From positions 1 to 64,000 of the forward strand of contig JAMWET010000719.1 of NCBI GenBank assembly GCA_024036415.1: a stretch of DNA of 64,000 bases, in the 5' to 3' direction. The notes under the pieces were generated by a model, which saw only the letters and a program-made list of their open reading frames with translations, was not told the origin of the DNA and searched no databases. Made by a program: the position numbers and the translations under genes. Below are positions 23,432 to 37,000 of this stretch, piece by piece; position 1 is the stretch's first letter; each line of letters begins with the position of its first letter. This stretch comes from Prochilodus magdalenae. Its lineage: Eukaryota > Chordata > Actinopteri > Characiformes > Prochilodontidae.

Positions 23432-26400
23432 GTGAGGAACTTTATTTCAGCACTTATTCTAAAAAGAACAAATAAAGAATTGATTAAATAAAATATTATT
23501 AAAATGTTTCTCAGTTATGATCAGATTAATGAGCTTTATTAGAGAATCTAATCACCACTTTACTCTTATCATGCTGTCAGGGTAAAGCACAGAGCATCTA
23601 CAGAACCCAGCTGTGTGTCTATGAAGAGTGACCGGTCCATAGGAGACCCTCCTTCATTCAGTAGAGGAGGGGGAGAACCCAGCTGTGTGTCTATGAAGAG
23701 TGACCGGTCCATAGGAGACCCTCCTTCATTCAGCAGAGGAGGAGGAGAACCCAGCTGTGTGTCTATGAAGAGTGACCGGTCCATAGGAGACCCTCCTTCA
23801 TTCAGCAGAGGAGGAGGAGAACCCAACTGTGTGTCTATGAAGAGTGACCGGTCCATAGGAGACCCTCCTTCATTCAGCAGAGGAGGAGGAGAACCCAACT
23901 GTGTGTCTATGAAGAGTGACCGGTCCATAGGAGACCCTCCTTCATTCAGCAGAGGAGGAGGAGAACCCGGCTGTGTGTCTATGAAGAGTAACGGGGCTGT
24001 CTCCTCTGACCCAGAGTGAGTTACCAGTGATTGTGCAGTGAGCAAAAGTATTGTTATCTGACAGTATATTCTTCTTCTTCTTCTCCTCCTCCTCCTCCTC
24101 CTCCTCCTTCTTCTTCCTACTTATCTCCTCCTTCTTCTCTTCTTCTCCTTCTTCTTTTTGGTGGACATGTTTGTCTGCTATCTAGTCCTGCTTGTTTTGA
24201 GATATTGACACTGTTCTAGCTCCAGCGTGTTTCAGACAAACATCTGATTGGGAGATAGTGTGCTTGTGTACAAGCTGTTTGATTGGATGTTTCTGAGTAG
24301 TAAGGATTTTTCTGGAATGTTATTTTCCCGTTAACGATGAACAGGGTGGGAAAAGTAACACGCACCTCTACTGTACTACAGGACAGCTCGACCGGAACAA
24401 ATTACAATGTTGGTTCTGACCCCACGATCTTGGCTGTTATCTTTCTTTTCTTTTCCATTCTTTTTAAGGACCATGTCGTTCGTTTTTTTAGATCTACCCA
24501 AAATTCCATTGTCTCCTTTAACCTACAGCCACCAAACTACATGTTTGCTCACTCAGGGTGGATCCCCCAAAACCCTAAAATCCACAGCCATACTGACCTC
24601 CACTCTCTATGTGTCGTCTATTCATTACTCATTCCTCCTATACCGCGCTTTCAGTTTAAAAAACACCCAGCAAACACTTAGTAACCTCGCAACAGCCACT
24701 CATTAAACAAAACCCTCACAGCATAGTACCTGTCGGTACAACACTTTTGAAACCCCCTGATACATCAACAACAACTGCCTAGAGCACACCATAGCAGCCA
24801 CCTATCACTAAGACTGACTGGTGTGATATGACGATTTTATAGATGATTTTATAGATTATATTAATATCATGTTGACACAGTGTGTTACAGTCATACCATA
24901 CATTTCACCGATTTTTATTTACTAATATATGAAACTACTGTTAATGCTCTGTTACAGTCTATACATACTCAATATAAATGTTTAGTGTTACAACCTGTAA
25001 ACCACGTCTCTCAGGTTTTTACTGAGGTCACAACATGAAAACGCAAATAACAACATGTAAATAAATTAGAGTAGTGTACATGGTCACTACACCTAGTCCT
25101 GTTCTAGGGTTCAGTACCAATCAGCTCTGCTCTAAAATCAGAGGTATGATGACCAGAGTGTTTCTCTAAATCAAACAGATCAACCAGAAAAGAGACAGAC
25201 AGAGTGTTACTGCCAAATTGACCACATTAAACAGGAGGAATAACACAAAGCTGCATGGAGAGAGTCGCCCCAGACCCGCCGTGGAGGGAAACCTCCGACT
25301 ACGGACTTCAGCTCAGACCATCCAATCAGAACATTAACACAGAACCAGAATTATCAGACAGACCAGTCCGAACATTAACACAGAACCAGAATTATCAGAC
25401 AGACCTCTAGAGCTGCACAATGAATCGTATTTTTATTGCGATATCAGCTTCTGTGATTAACACAAGAACAGGCTTTCAAAATACCCTAACTAAAACTAAA
25501 AACCCAGAGCCTACTGCAAGCCACCAAAGGCATTACCATCAACAACTAACAACAAAAACCAAATAAACTAACAATATTAAAACACTTGTTCATGTGTTCA
25601 TCTATTAAAATAAAGAAAAAAATTCAATTTTTATTTAGCTTGAACATTGACAGGCAAAGAGACCGTCAAAGTCACAGGGACAAACACAAAACCTGGAGGA
25701 GGTTCCCTGGGCACCAGCAGCTACGTCCTGGGCTACTGCAGGGGCTGAAGAACCCCCAACTGCTGACTTGGCAGGTCAAGGCACACAGAGGGTGACAGGA
25801 CAGGAGGTTCAGGAACCACGGGCAGGACAGGAGACTCGGGAACCACGACAGGACAAGAGACTCAGGAACCACTGGAGCAGCGCAAAGAACAGAGCAATGT
25901 TAGCCCCTATCATGTGCTCCCTGTTGCCACTAGAAGACAAAGCATCATCTATATTTGATTGATCATAAACATGGGATGTAAGATGATTTTTTGTCGGGTT
26001 AAGGGTAAAAGTTTCACCCAGTACAAAAGTTTCAGAAAATCTCACACGCCAAATAGTAATAACCAAAATTGAGGTGACTAAGACGCCCCTCTGTTTTGGG
26101 ATTTGTAAAATCGACTTTTTTAGCTGAGCAGGTTTATTATTCCAAATAAAGGGGAATCACTGGTGATCAAGATTGACCAAAATGATTTAGGTAAAAGAAT
26201 TGGAGTGTGTTGAAAGAGGTACAAGAATTTAGGTAAGATCACCATTTTAATCAGGTTATCACATCCCATAAACAACAGGGGTAAGGAAGCCCAATTCAAC
26301 ATGTCCAGTTTATCATTTTCTAATTATGGTCCGGCCCAGGGGATTTTCCATTCTGCAGTGAACTAATAGCATCTAAAATCCTCAAGTGGAGAGGTGGGTC

Positions 26401-29400
26401 TGCCTTAGCCATTAATGTATTTATTTTAGGACAGGTCAAAGAGTTAAGGGCATGGTACGATGTAGCTGAATAAGAACATCTTGCGGTATGAAGCTCCCAG
26501 TGGATCTGTTACAAACTTATCAGAGGAAGATTTGACTCTAGGGATCAATCTGGAGGTGCTACTTGGACTTCAGCTGAGCCTTCAGTACCATCATTCCAGG
26601 ACAGGAGGTTGGGGAATATCATCTCAAGAACCAAGACAACCAGCACAGGAGCGCCTCAAGGTTGTGCTGTGTCCATGTGGCTCCTTTTACTGTATACAAA
26701 CGACTGTACCTACGTGGACCCTTCCAACAAAATCCTGAAATTTTTTAGGCAACATGACAGTCATTGGTTTCATCAACAGTGATTAGTCTGCCTACAGATG
26801 GACGGTTAATCTGGTAGTCGTCTGGAGCAACCAGAACAACCTGGAGCTGGACTTCAGGAGAAGCCCCCCCAGCACTTCCAGCACCCACCATCCTGGACAG
26901 AACTGTGGATCTGCACACTGGTGCTCTGTCCTTGTACGGTCTCAGACTGGTGCTCCATCCTCTGTACTGACTGTCTCAGACTGGTGCTCCATCGTCTGTA
27001 CTGACTGTCTCAGACTGGTGCTCCATTCTCTGTACTGACCATCTCAGACTGATGCTCCATCCTCTGTACTGACTCTCTCAGACTGGTGCTCCATCCTCTG
27101 TACTGACTCTCTCAGACTGGTGCTCCATCCTCTGTACTGACTGTCTCAGACTGGTGCTCCATCAACTGTACTGACCATCTCAGACTGGTGCTCCATCCTC
27201 TGTACTGACTCTCTCAGACTGGTGCTCCATCCTTGTTACTGAATGTCTCAGACTGGTACTCCATCCTCTGTACTGAATGTCTCAGACTGGTGCTCCATCC
27301 TCTGTAATGACTGTCTCAGACAGGTGCTCCATCCTGTGTTACTGAATGTCTCAGACTGGTACTCCATCCTCAGTACTGACCGTCTCAGACTGGTGCTCCA
27401 TCCTCTGTACTGACTGTCTCAGACTGGTGCTCCATCCTGTGTACTGACCGTCTCAGACTGGTGCTCCATTCTGTGTACTGACCGTCTCAGACTGGTGCTC
27501 CATCCTGTGTACTGACTGTCTCAGACTGGTGCTCCATCCTCTGTAATGACTGTCTCAGAGTGGTGCTCCATCCTTGTTACTGAATGTCTCAGACTGGTGG
27601 TCCATCCTCTGTACTGACTGTCTCAGACTGGTGCTCCATCCTCTGTACTGACTGTCTCAGAGTGGTGCCCCATCCTCTGTACTGACTGTCTCAGACTGGT
27701 GCTCCATTCTCTGTACTGACCATCTCAGACTGGTGCTCCATCCTGTGTACTGACCGTCTCAGACTGGTGCTCCATCCTCTGTACTGACTCTCTCAGACTG
27801 GTGCTCCATTCTCTTTATTGACCGTCTCAGACTGGTGCTCCATCCTGTGTACTGACCGTCTCAGACTGGTGCTCCATCCTCTGTACTGACCGTCTCAGAC
27901 TGGTGCTCCATCCTCTGTAATGACTGTCTCAGACTGGTGCTCCATTCTCTGTACTGACCATCTCAGACTGGTGCTCCATCCTCTGTACTGACTCTCTCAG
28001 AGTGGTGCTCCATCCTCTGTAATGACTGTCTCAGACTGGTGGTCCATCCTCTGTACTGACTGTCTCAGACTGGTGCTCCATCCTCTGTACTGACCGTCTC
28101 AGACTGGTGCTCCATCCTCTGTACTGACTGTCTCAGACTGGTGCCCCATCCTCTGTACTGACTGTCTCAGACTGGTGCTCCATTCTCTGTACTGACCATC
28201 TCAGACTGGTGCTCCATCCTGTGTACTGACCATCTCAGACTGGTGCTCCATCCCCTGTACTGACTCTCTCAGACTGGTGCTCCATTCTCTTTATTGACCA
28301 TCTCAGACTGGTGCTCCATCCTGTGTACTGACCGTCTCAGACTGGTGCTCCATCCTCTGTACTGACTGTCTCAGACTGGTGCTCCATCCTCTGTAATGAC
28401 TGTCTCAGAGTGGTGCTCCATCCTTGTTACTGAATGTCTCAGACTGGTGGTCCATACTCTGTACTGACTGTCTCAGACTGGTGCTCCATCCTCTGTACTA
28501 ACTGTCTCAGACTGGTGCTCCATTCTCTGTACTGACTCTCTCAGATGGTACTCCATCCTCAGTACTGACCGTCTCAGACTGGTGCTCCATCCTCTGTACT
28601 GACTGTCTCAGACTGGTGCTCCATCCTGTGTACTGACCGTCTCAGACTGGTGCTCCATCCTCTGTACTGACTCTGTCAGACTGGTGCTCCATCCTCTGTA
28701 CTGACTCTCTCAGACTGGTACTCCATCCTCAGTACTGACCGTCTCAGACTGGTGCTCCATCCTCTGTACTGACTGTCTCAGACTGATGCTCCATCCTGTG
28801 TACTGACCGTCTCAGACTGGTGCTCCATCCTCTGTACTGACTCTGTCAGACTGGTGCTCCATTCTCTTTATTGACCGTCTCAGACTGGTGCTTCATCCTG
28901 TGTACTGACCGTCTCAGACTGATGCTCCATCCTCTGTACTGACCGTCTCAGACTGGTGCTCCATCCTTGTTACTGACTGTCTCAGACTGGTGCTCCATCC
29001 TCTGAACTGAATGTCTCAGACTGGTGTTTGTTCTTGTACTGCGCTGTATAAGCGTTAATCTGCCTCTACATCCAGATTGCTCAGCACTGTAATATCCTTC
29101 AATCCGCCTACCCTGCATGATCTCAGAACAGACCTCCTAGATCAATATTTGTTCCTCCTGCACTCATCTTCCCCCACCCCCTCTGGCATCATGTGCAGTA
29201 AAGTGTGTGTAACCATTTGATGCACTAGCATCCCTAGAACAGAGCATTCGCACCTAACCACACTGGATCACTGTATTTCCATAACTAACAGCTGATGCAG
29301 AATTTATGGAAAATCATTGGAGTTCCCCTTTAAGTGGTGGGATTAAACTTTTAAAGACTTGCTTTGCCAAAGGACCATCTAATTAATTTCACCATAAAAT

Positions 29401-32400
29401 GAAACACCTCAGGGTCTTTTTTTTCTCTACTGGTTTATTTTGTAACCGTTTCTTTTTATGAATTTTACTGTTAGTGTACTTTTTGCATGATGTGAATACT
29501 TGTTAGCAGCTAAATTAGCCTCACAGCTTCAGTAGCAAGTTAACAATCAAACTGTTCTACTACATTTGAGCTAGGTTATCTTGTTAAGGCAGGCTTTTTT
29601 GGGGGGGCAGGTTTTGCTGTTGGGGCAGGTGGGAAATTATAGCTAGCTAGCTATTCACCACTGTGGTTACGCTTTTCTACCTTAATTCGTGAGTCGAAAT
29701 AAACTAAAACAGCTTATATGAAATGCATATCAATGTGCTTCTACCAACATAACATAGTCTAACACCAACACAGAAAAAAAATAATTCCAGTCACAGTTAC
29801 TTTTTCAAACTCAGACTTCCCAGCATCTTGACTCCCTGCATGATCTGAAACTTCCCAAAACACTACAGACTAACTCATTTATATTCAGAGTGCACGATTT
29901 CTTATATGGGAAAAATATACACAAATGGTGGTATACAATGATATAAACATGGAATCTCTTTCCTTTTCCATGTTGCCATGAAACTCATGAAAGAGACATG
30001 AACTCTTTAAGGTTTCAAGACTGTGGTTTAGGATAGTCTGTAAGGCGTTGGACTGTCTGGAAGAGGATTGTCTGTAAGTTGTAGGACTGTCTTTAAGGTG
30101 TAGGATTATTTGTATTTTGTAGGACTGTTTGTAAGTGTAAGATTATTTGTAAGGCACAGGACTGTGTGTAAGGTTTAGGGTTTTCTGTAAAATAGAATAC
30201 TGTCTATATGGTTTAGCATTGTCTGTTAAGTGTAGAGCTGTCTGTAAGTTGTTGGATTGTCTGTATGGTGTAGGACTGTCTGTAGGGTGTAGCTCTGTTT
30301 GTAGGACTTTCTGTGAGGTAGTTGGTTTTCTGTATTGGTTTGGATTGTCTGTGATATGTAGGATTATCTGTAAGGTTTAGAACTGTGTGTATGTAGGGCT
30401 GTCTGTAAAACGTAGAGTTTTCTGTAAGGTGTAGGACCATCAGAAAGGTGTATGACTGTCTGTGGGTGTAAGATTATCTGTAAGGTTTAGGACTGTCTCA
30501 AAAATTTAGGATTTCTGTAAGGTAGTGGATTTTTTAATGGTTTTAGATTGTCTGTAAGATGTAGGACTGTCTGTAAATTGTTGGATTATCTGTAAAGTGT
30601 GGGATTGTCTATAGAGTGTTGTGTTATCTGTAAAGTGTAGGACTGTCCGTAGAGTGTTGTCTGTAAAGTGTAAAGTGTTTAAAGTGTAGGGCCGTCTATA
30701 ATGTGTGGGACTGTCTGTGAGGCGTTGGACTGTCTGTAAGGTGTGGGACCATCTGTAGTGTGTTGGATTACCTGTAAAGTGTAGAACTGTCTGTAAGGTA
30801 TAGGGCCGTCTGTGGGATTGTCTACTAGTTAGAGGACTGTCTCAAAAGTGTAGGATTGTCTGTAAGGGGAAGGAGCGTCTGTATGATTGTGGATTGTCTA
30901 TAAGGTGCAGGACTATCTGTAATGTGTAGGATTGTCTGCACAGCATAGGACAGTATATAAGGTGTAGGGCTGTCTGTAAGGTTTTGGACTGTAAGGTCTG
31001 CAGTGGGAAAGCCTGGTTAGTTCTTCATCAGTAATAGGCAGGGCATGTAAACAGCTGGTCAGGGGCAGGTAGAAAGGAAGCCCGGTCAATCTTCCTTCAG
31101 TGTCTGGCTGGGCAGGTATGTAGCTGGTCAGAGGCAGGTAACAGGAAAGCCTCAGTATCAAGCCGTACCAGAGGGCAGCCATTAGCACAGGAAGTGTAAA
31201 GTGACACGTGTTAGGACTAATTACGGCGACTCCGGCATCTGACTGTTACAGCCTGGCTAAAAGGACAGAACCAGAAAGTAACACAGACTTGGGAACACCC
31301 TGAAACACTGGCATCCATCCGCTCCACTGTCAACTGAGTGATCAGGTAGCAGCAGCAGGACAGCACCAGCATCTCAGTTTACCATAAAACCCTCTGCCCA
31401 TGATCCCTTATGACACTTTCTGGAAGGTTATTCCATAGTTGGGGGGCTTTATAGGAGAAGGCTTTCCCCACTGCTGATACTGTATTAGTTTTAGGAACTA
31501 ATAAGAAGCGAGCACCATGTGACCTTAGTAAACAAGAAGGTTCATAATGGGAAATATGTTCTCGCAGGTAATCAGGAGTGAGGCTGTGTAGGGCTTTATA
31601 AATGTTTATAGAAGAATTTTATAATCAATACAGAATTTAACTGGGAGCCAGTGGAGAGCTGACCAAACTGGGCCGATATGATCCAGTGTTCTGGTTTTAA
31701 TAAGGACCCTAGCTGCAATAGTTGAAGTTTACTTAAGTTCCTATTAGAACATCCTGACAGTAGTGAGTTACAGTATTCTAGTCTAAAGGTAATAAAGCCA
31801 TGTACATCATGCAGGATAATGCCTTTCTTTGTTTGGGTCATTTCTAAGATGAAGGTAAGCTATCCTAGTAATATTGTCTATGTGCTGATTAAATGATAAA
31901 TCACACAATCATTTCACATCTCCTGTGTAGACCTCTGTTCTCTCTAGTTTGGGTTTGTCTTCATGTTTGGCTGATCTGTATATCTGAGTATGATCTGCAT
32001 AGCAGTGAAGGTTAACTCCATGTTTCCTTATAACTGTGTCCAGTGGCAGCATATATAGTGTAAATAATAGGGGTCCTAAAATGGAGCCTTGTGGGATTCC
32101 AGATTTCACTTTTGTATGATTGGAGGAAACATTGTTTACTTCTACAAACTGATAGCGATGGGTTAGGTAGGATCTGAACCATGATGAAGCTGTTCCTGAG
32201 ACTTTCTAATCCTTCTAGTAGAATATTGGGATGTACTGTGTGAAGAGCTGCACTGAGACCGAGAAGCCCTTACAAAGATACATGGCCTTGATCAGAAGCA
32301 TGAAGGAGATCATTTGTTATTCTAACTAGGGCTGTTTCAGTGCTGTGGTGGGGCCTAAATCCTGATGAACTTTTCATATATATGATTCTTATGTAGATAT

Positions 32401-33924
32401 AGACATAATTGTTGGGCCACAGCTTTTTCTATGATCTTAATTAGAAATGATTCGAAATAGGCCTAGAGGTAGACAATACACTAGGATCAAGATTTGGTTT
32501 CTTAGTCAGAGGTTTAATAACTGCTCTTTTACAAGTGTTGGGCATGACACCCATTGTAATGGATGAGTTAACTAACATTAGCAAAGGTTCTGTTATAACT
32601 GGTAATACCTCTTTAGGTAATTTTGAAAGAACTGTATCTCATGTGCAAGTTGTGCAACTTAACGAAGAGATCATTTTCTCCAGTTCTTGCTGTGGCAGCC
32701 GAAAAAAAGTTTCTAGCATTTCTCCCAAGACTAGATTTTGTTTGATATCAGTCACACCAGAAGATGGACCAATTTGATGTAATATTAGGGGTTGAATGTG
32801 TAGTCTAATATTCTCAATTTTATTATTAAGAGGGGACGAGCGAGTATTAAGACTTAGATGTAACTCAAATGAAATCAGATAAGATTGCTGAGGTCCCAGG
32901 TAGTTGCTAAGTTGTTGTTGGTTGCGATTGCATCCTAGATGGTTGCTAAGGTGTTGCTAGGCGGTTGCTATGCCATAAGTGTTGTTTAATGAGTGGTTTA
33001 GGGGATTGCTAAGTGTTACATGTTGCCTAAAATTATTGAAAGTCTATGGGAGGAACGAGGGATGAATAAAAGACACAAACAAGTGTGGGTTAGTAGGACT
33101 GTACCAAAGCCACCTTAAATACACTTCCACCTTTATCCACTCCTGTCTGAAATCTAATGCCATCTTAAATCCATTGCTATCTAAAATCAACTACCACTAT
33201 TATTATTCCAACTATCAATCCACTGCTACACTATCAATCCACTGCTATTTTAAATTCACAAATACCTTAAATCTCCTGCTACTTTAAATCCAGTGCTAAC
33301 TTGAATTTACTAAAACCTGAAATACTGCTACATGAAAATTACAGCCACATTTGTTCCCTGCTAAATACCTTGACTGCTACCTCAAGCCCACTGCCACCTT
33401 AAATCTAAACCTACCTTAAGTCCACTGCTACCTTAAATTTTTAAACCACATAGTAGATAGATGGACAGACAGACAGATAGATAGATAGAAAAGAACAAAA
33501 GAAAACATGCTTTTATATCTCAAACTCACCTACCACAGATAGACAGATAAATGCAGACAGATAGACAGACATAGAGAAGATATATAGATATGAATTTTTG
33601 ATGAATTGAATATATTTGGGAACTGAATGTAGTAAAACAAAATGGGCTGTCTGGGTGTTTGGTAAATATAAATGTCTGTAAATAATATAATTTTGAAATT
33701 GTAAATACACATGAAAGTGTATTTGTTGTGGTATTCAGTTTGTTCACTCTACACTACTGATGATCTCATGTTTTCTGTCAGAGTCCAGAAGGAGACTTCA
33801 AACATCACCAGGAGGAACACGGATATCATATTCAAGGTGTGTATGTATGTGTGTGTGTGTGTGTGTTTGTATGTGTGTGAGTGGAGTGTGTGTGTGTGTG
33901 TACGTGCATGTGTGTGTGTGTGTA

Positions 33925-33960
<36 letters not shown>

Positions 33961-34015
33961 AGTGTGTGTGTGTGTATGTGTGTATGTGTGTATGTGTATG
34001 TGAGTGTGTGTGTAT

Positions 34016-34078
<63 letters not shown>

Positions 34079-37000
34079 TGTGTTTTGGTTTCTTGTTTAC
34101 TTCATGATTACTGTTTCTTTAATCAGGAGCTGGAGAACAAAGTCTTCTCTCTGGTGAAGAAGCAGCTGAAGAGGTTCAAGAAGTTGATGAGTCTGGATTA
34201 CCCAGCATGCTCTGAGAGAGACATTGAAGATGACGGGGATCACAGTGTCAGAGAGGGAGTGCTGAAGATCACACTGGCCGTCCTGAAGAACATGAACCAG
34301 ACCGACCTCGCTAACATACTACAGAGCAGTAAGACACAGCAGGGTCATGTGACTACTAGTTACCTATATTAATATACTCATCCTGGAAAAAACAGCTGCA
34401 CCCAGATGGAGTCAACCCACAGCAGTGAAATTTGGTGTGTAGGTTTCACATTGTGTCACATGCCAATGATTCAAATGTCATGCTTTGCCACACGGGTCTT
34501 ATCTCTGTACCTGACTGACCCAACATCCACCATTACAGACATCTAGCGAGTCGTTACCACGACTGTCCTTAACACCACGTCACTGTCACCAAAGACTGCA
34601 GTGGTGTCGTACCAGACTGTCATGGAGTGACTCACTGACTTAATGGATGAGTCCTGCTTTTGTCTTGGTGGAGGCAACCAAAGAATCCATGTGTGGAGGC
34701 ATGGATGGGATTGATTTTTCGCAGGACTTCAATAGGAACCTGTACAGTTCCATGCCTTTTCTAATGTCATTGCAATCCGATACTTCCTCCTGGTTGCAGC
34801 TGTTCTTTTGATGAGAAGTGTATAAAGAGTTGATCAAGATATCGTAATATTAATTATGAACTCATCACTGAAATGTTTGGTTTAATTTATGAATAGATTT
34901 TTGTGATTTTACTGTAATCTATCAGAATGTAGCAAAGCTAAAACATTACGTTGACATTTAACATGCATTATAACATTTATGTTTTTATCAGAACTGACTC
35001 CTACTCATGAAAGGCTGAAATCAACACTGAAGACAAAATTCCAGAAAATCCATGAAGGAATCTCACAGCCTGGAACCTCCACCCTTCTGAATGAGGTCTA
35101 CACAGAGCTCTACATCACAGAGGGAGGGAGTGGAGAGGTCAATACTGAACATGAGGTCAGGCAGATTGAGACAGCATCCAGGAGACCAGCAGCGCAGGAG
35201 AGACCCATCACATGTAATGACCTGTTTAAAGCTCAGTCCATCAGAACTGTGCTGACTAAAGGAGTTGCTGGAATTGGGAAAACTGTCTCTGTGCAGAAGT
35301 TCGTTCTGGACTGGGCAGAAGGAAAAGCCAATCAGCATGTCCTCTTCATATTCCCACTTCCTTTTAGAGAGCTGAATCTGATGAAGGAGAAGAAGTTCAG
35401 TCTGCTGGATCTTCTCCATCAGTTCTTCAGAGAGACTAAAGTATTAAAACCAGGAGACTATGATCTACACAAAGTCCTGTTCATCTTCGATGGTCTGGAT
35501 GAGTGTCGGCTTCCTCTGGATTTCCAGAACAATCCGAGCTTATCTGATGTAACACAGTCAGCCTCAGTGGATGTGCTGCTGACGAACCTCATCAAGGGGA
35601 ACCTGCTTCCCTCTGCTCTCCTCTGGATAACTACTCGACCAGCAGCAGCCAATCAGATCCCTCCTGAGTGTGTTGACCTGGTAACAGAGATACGAGGGTT
35701 CAGTGACCCTCAGAAAGAGGAGTACTTCAGGAGGAGAATCAGGAATCAGGACCTCGCTGGAAGAATCATCTCCCGCATGAAGTCCTCAAGAAGCCTCTAC
35801 ATCATGTGCCACATCCCAGTCTTCTGCTGGATTTCAGCCACTGTTCTAGAGAGAATGTTGGGTGGAGCAGAGGGTGGAGAGATCCCCAAGACTCTGACTC
35901 AGATGTTCACACGTTTCCTGATCTTTCAGATCAAACACAAGGACCAGAAGTACCATGGGAAACGTGACCCTGATCCTCAGCAGGCTAGAGAGAGTATCCT
36001 GGCACTGGGAAAACTGGCTTTCCAACAGCTGGAGAAAGGGAATCTGATCTTCTATGAGGAAGACCTGAGGGAGTGTGGCATTGATGTCAGAGAAGTGTCG
36101 GTGTACTCAGGAGTCTGTACCCAGATCTTAAGAGAGGAGTCTGGACTGCACCTGGAGAAGGTGTTTAGCTTTGTGCACCTGAGTGTTCAGGAGTTCCTGG
36201 CTGCCTTATATGCATTCCTTTACTTCATCACCAACAACAGAAATATTTTCGTAACAAGCTTAGCTTATTACTTCAGAAACTCGACCATGTTTAACTTCAT
36301 CAGGTCTGCAGTGGACATGGCCTTACAGAGTGAGAACGGACACCTGGACCTTTTCCTCCGCTTCCTTCTGGGCCTCTCACTGGAGTCCAATCAGACTCTC
36401 TTACGAGTTGTACTCACACAGACAGGAAGCAGCTCTTATAACAAAGAGCAAACAGTCCAGTACATCAAGGAGAAGATCAGGAAGAATCCCTCTCCAGAGA
36501 AAACTATCAATCTGTTCTACTGTCTAAATGAACTGAATGACCATTCTCTGGTACAGGAAGTCCAGAAATACCTAAACAGAGGGGGTTCCAGTGGTCTCAG
36601 TGGAGCTAAGCTCTCTCCTGCTCAGTGGTCAGCTGTGGCATTTGTGATGCTGAATTCAGAAGATGAACTGGATGAGTTTGATCTGAGGAAATATGATCCA
36701 TCAGAGGAATGCCTTCTAAGGCTGCTACCAGTAATCAAAGCCTCCAGGAAAGCCATGTGAGTATTTATTTAACTTCCTGTTTGTAACACCAGGGTGCAGA
36801 CTTGTGTTAAACAGTCTGGCGAGGACCAACCATTGAACATTGAATCGTGGTATTAAAGGGCATATTTTTGTGCCCAGGTGCAAATTTATAAAATTTGTTA
36901 TTCAGCATCTGAGCTACAAAATAGACTGAAATAAAAGGTCCAATCAAACAGGTAAAACAAGGTTCCTTGCATAAACTTGGTAAAAAATTAAGATGATGAC

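Noticed and set aside
23569..24045. 158-codon frame antisense to the NLR repeat exon
   Set aside because: Open only because the 72-bp repeat has no antisense stop; the + strand has splice signals and paralogues.
24337..24706. Overlapping 114- and 99-codon frames
   Set aside because: Two frames over the same bases, no domain, located in an NLR intron.
33760..34107. Cys/Val-rich frames over the GT repeat
   Set aside because: Translation of a dinucleotide repeat.
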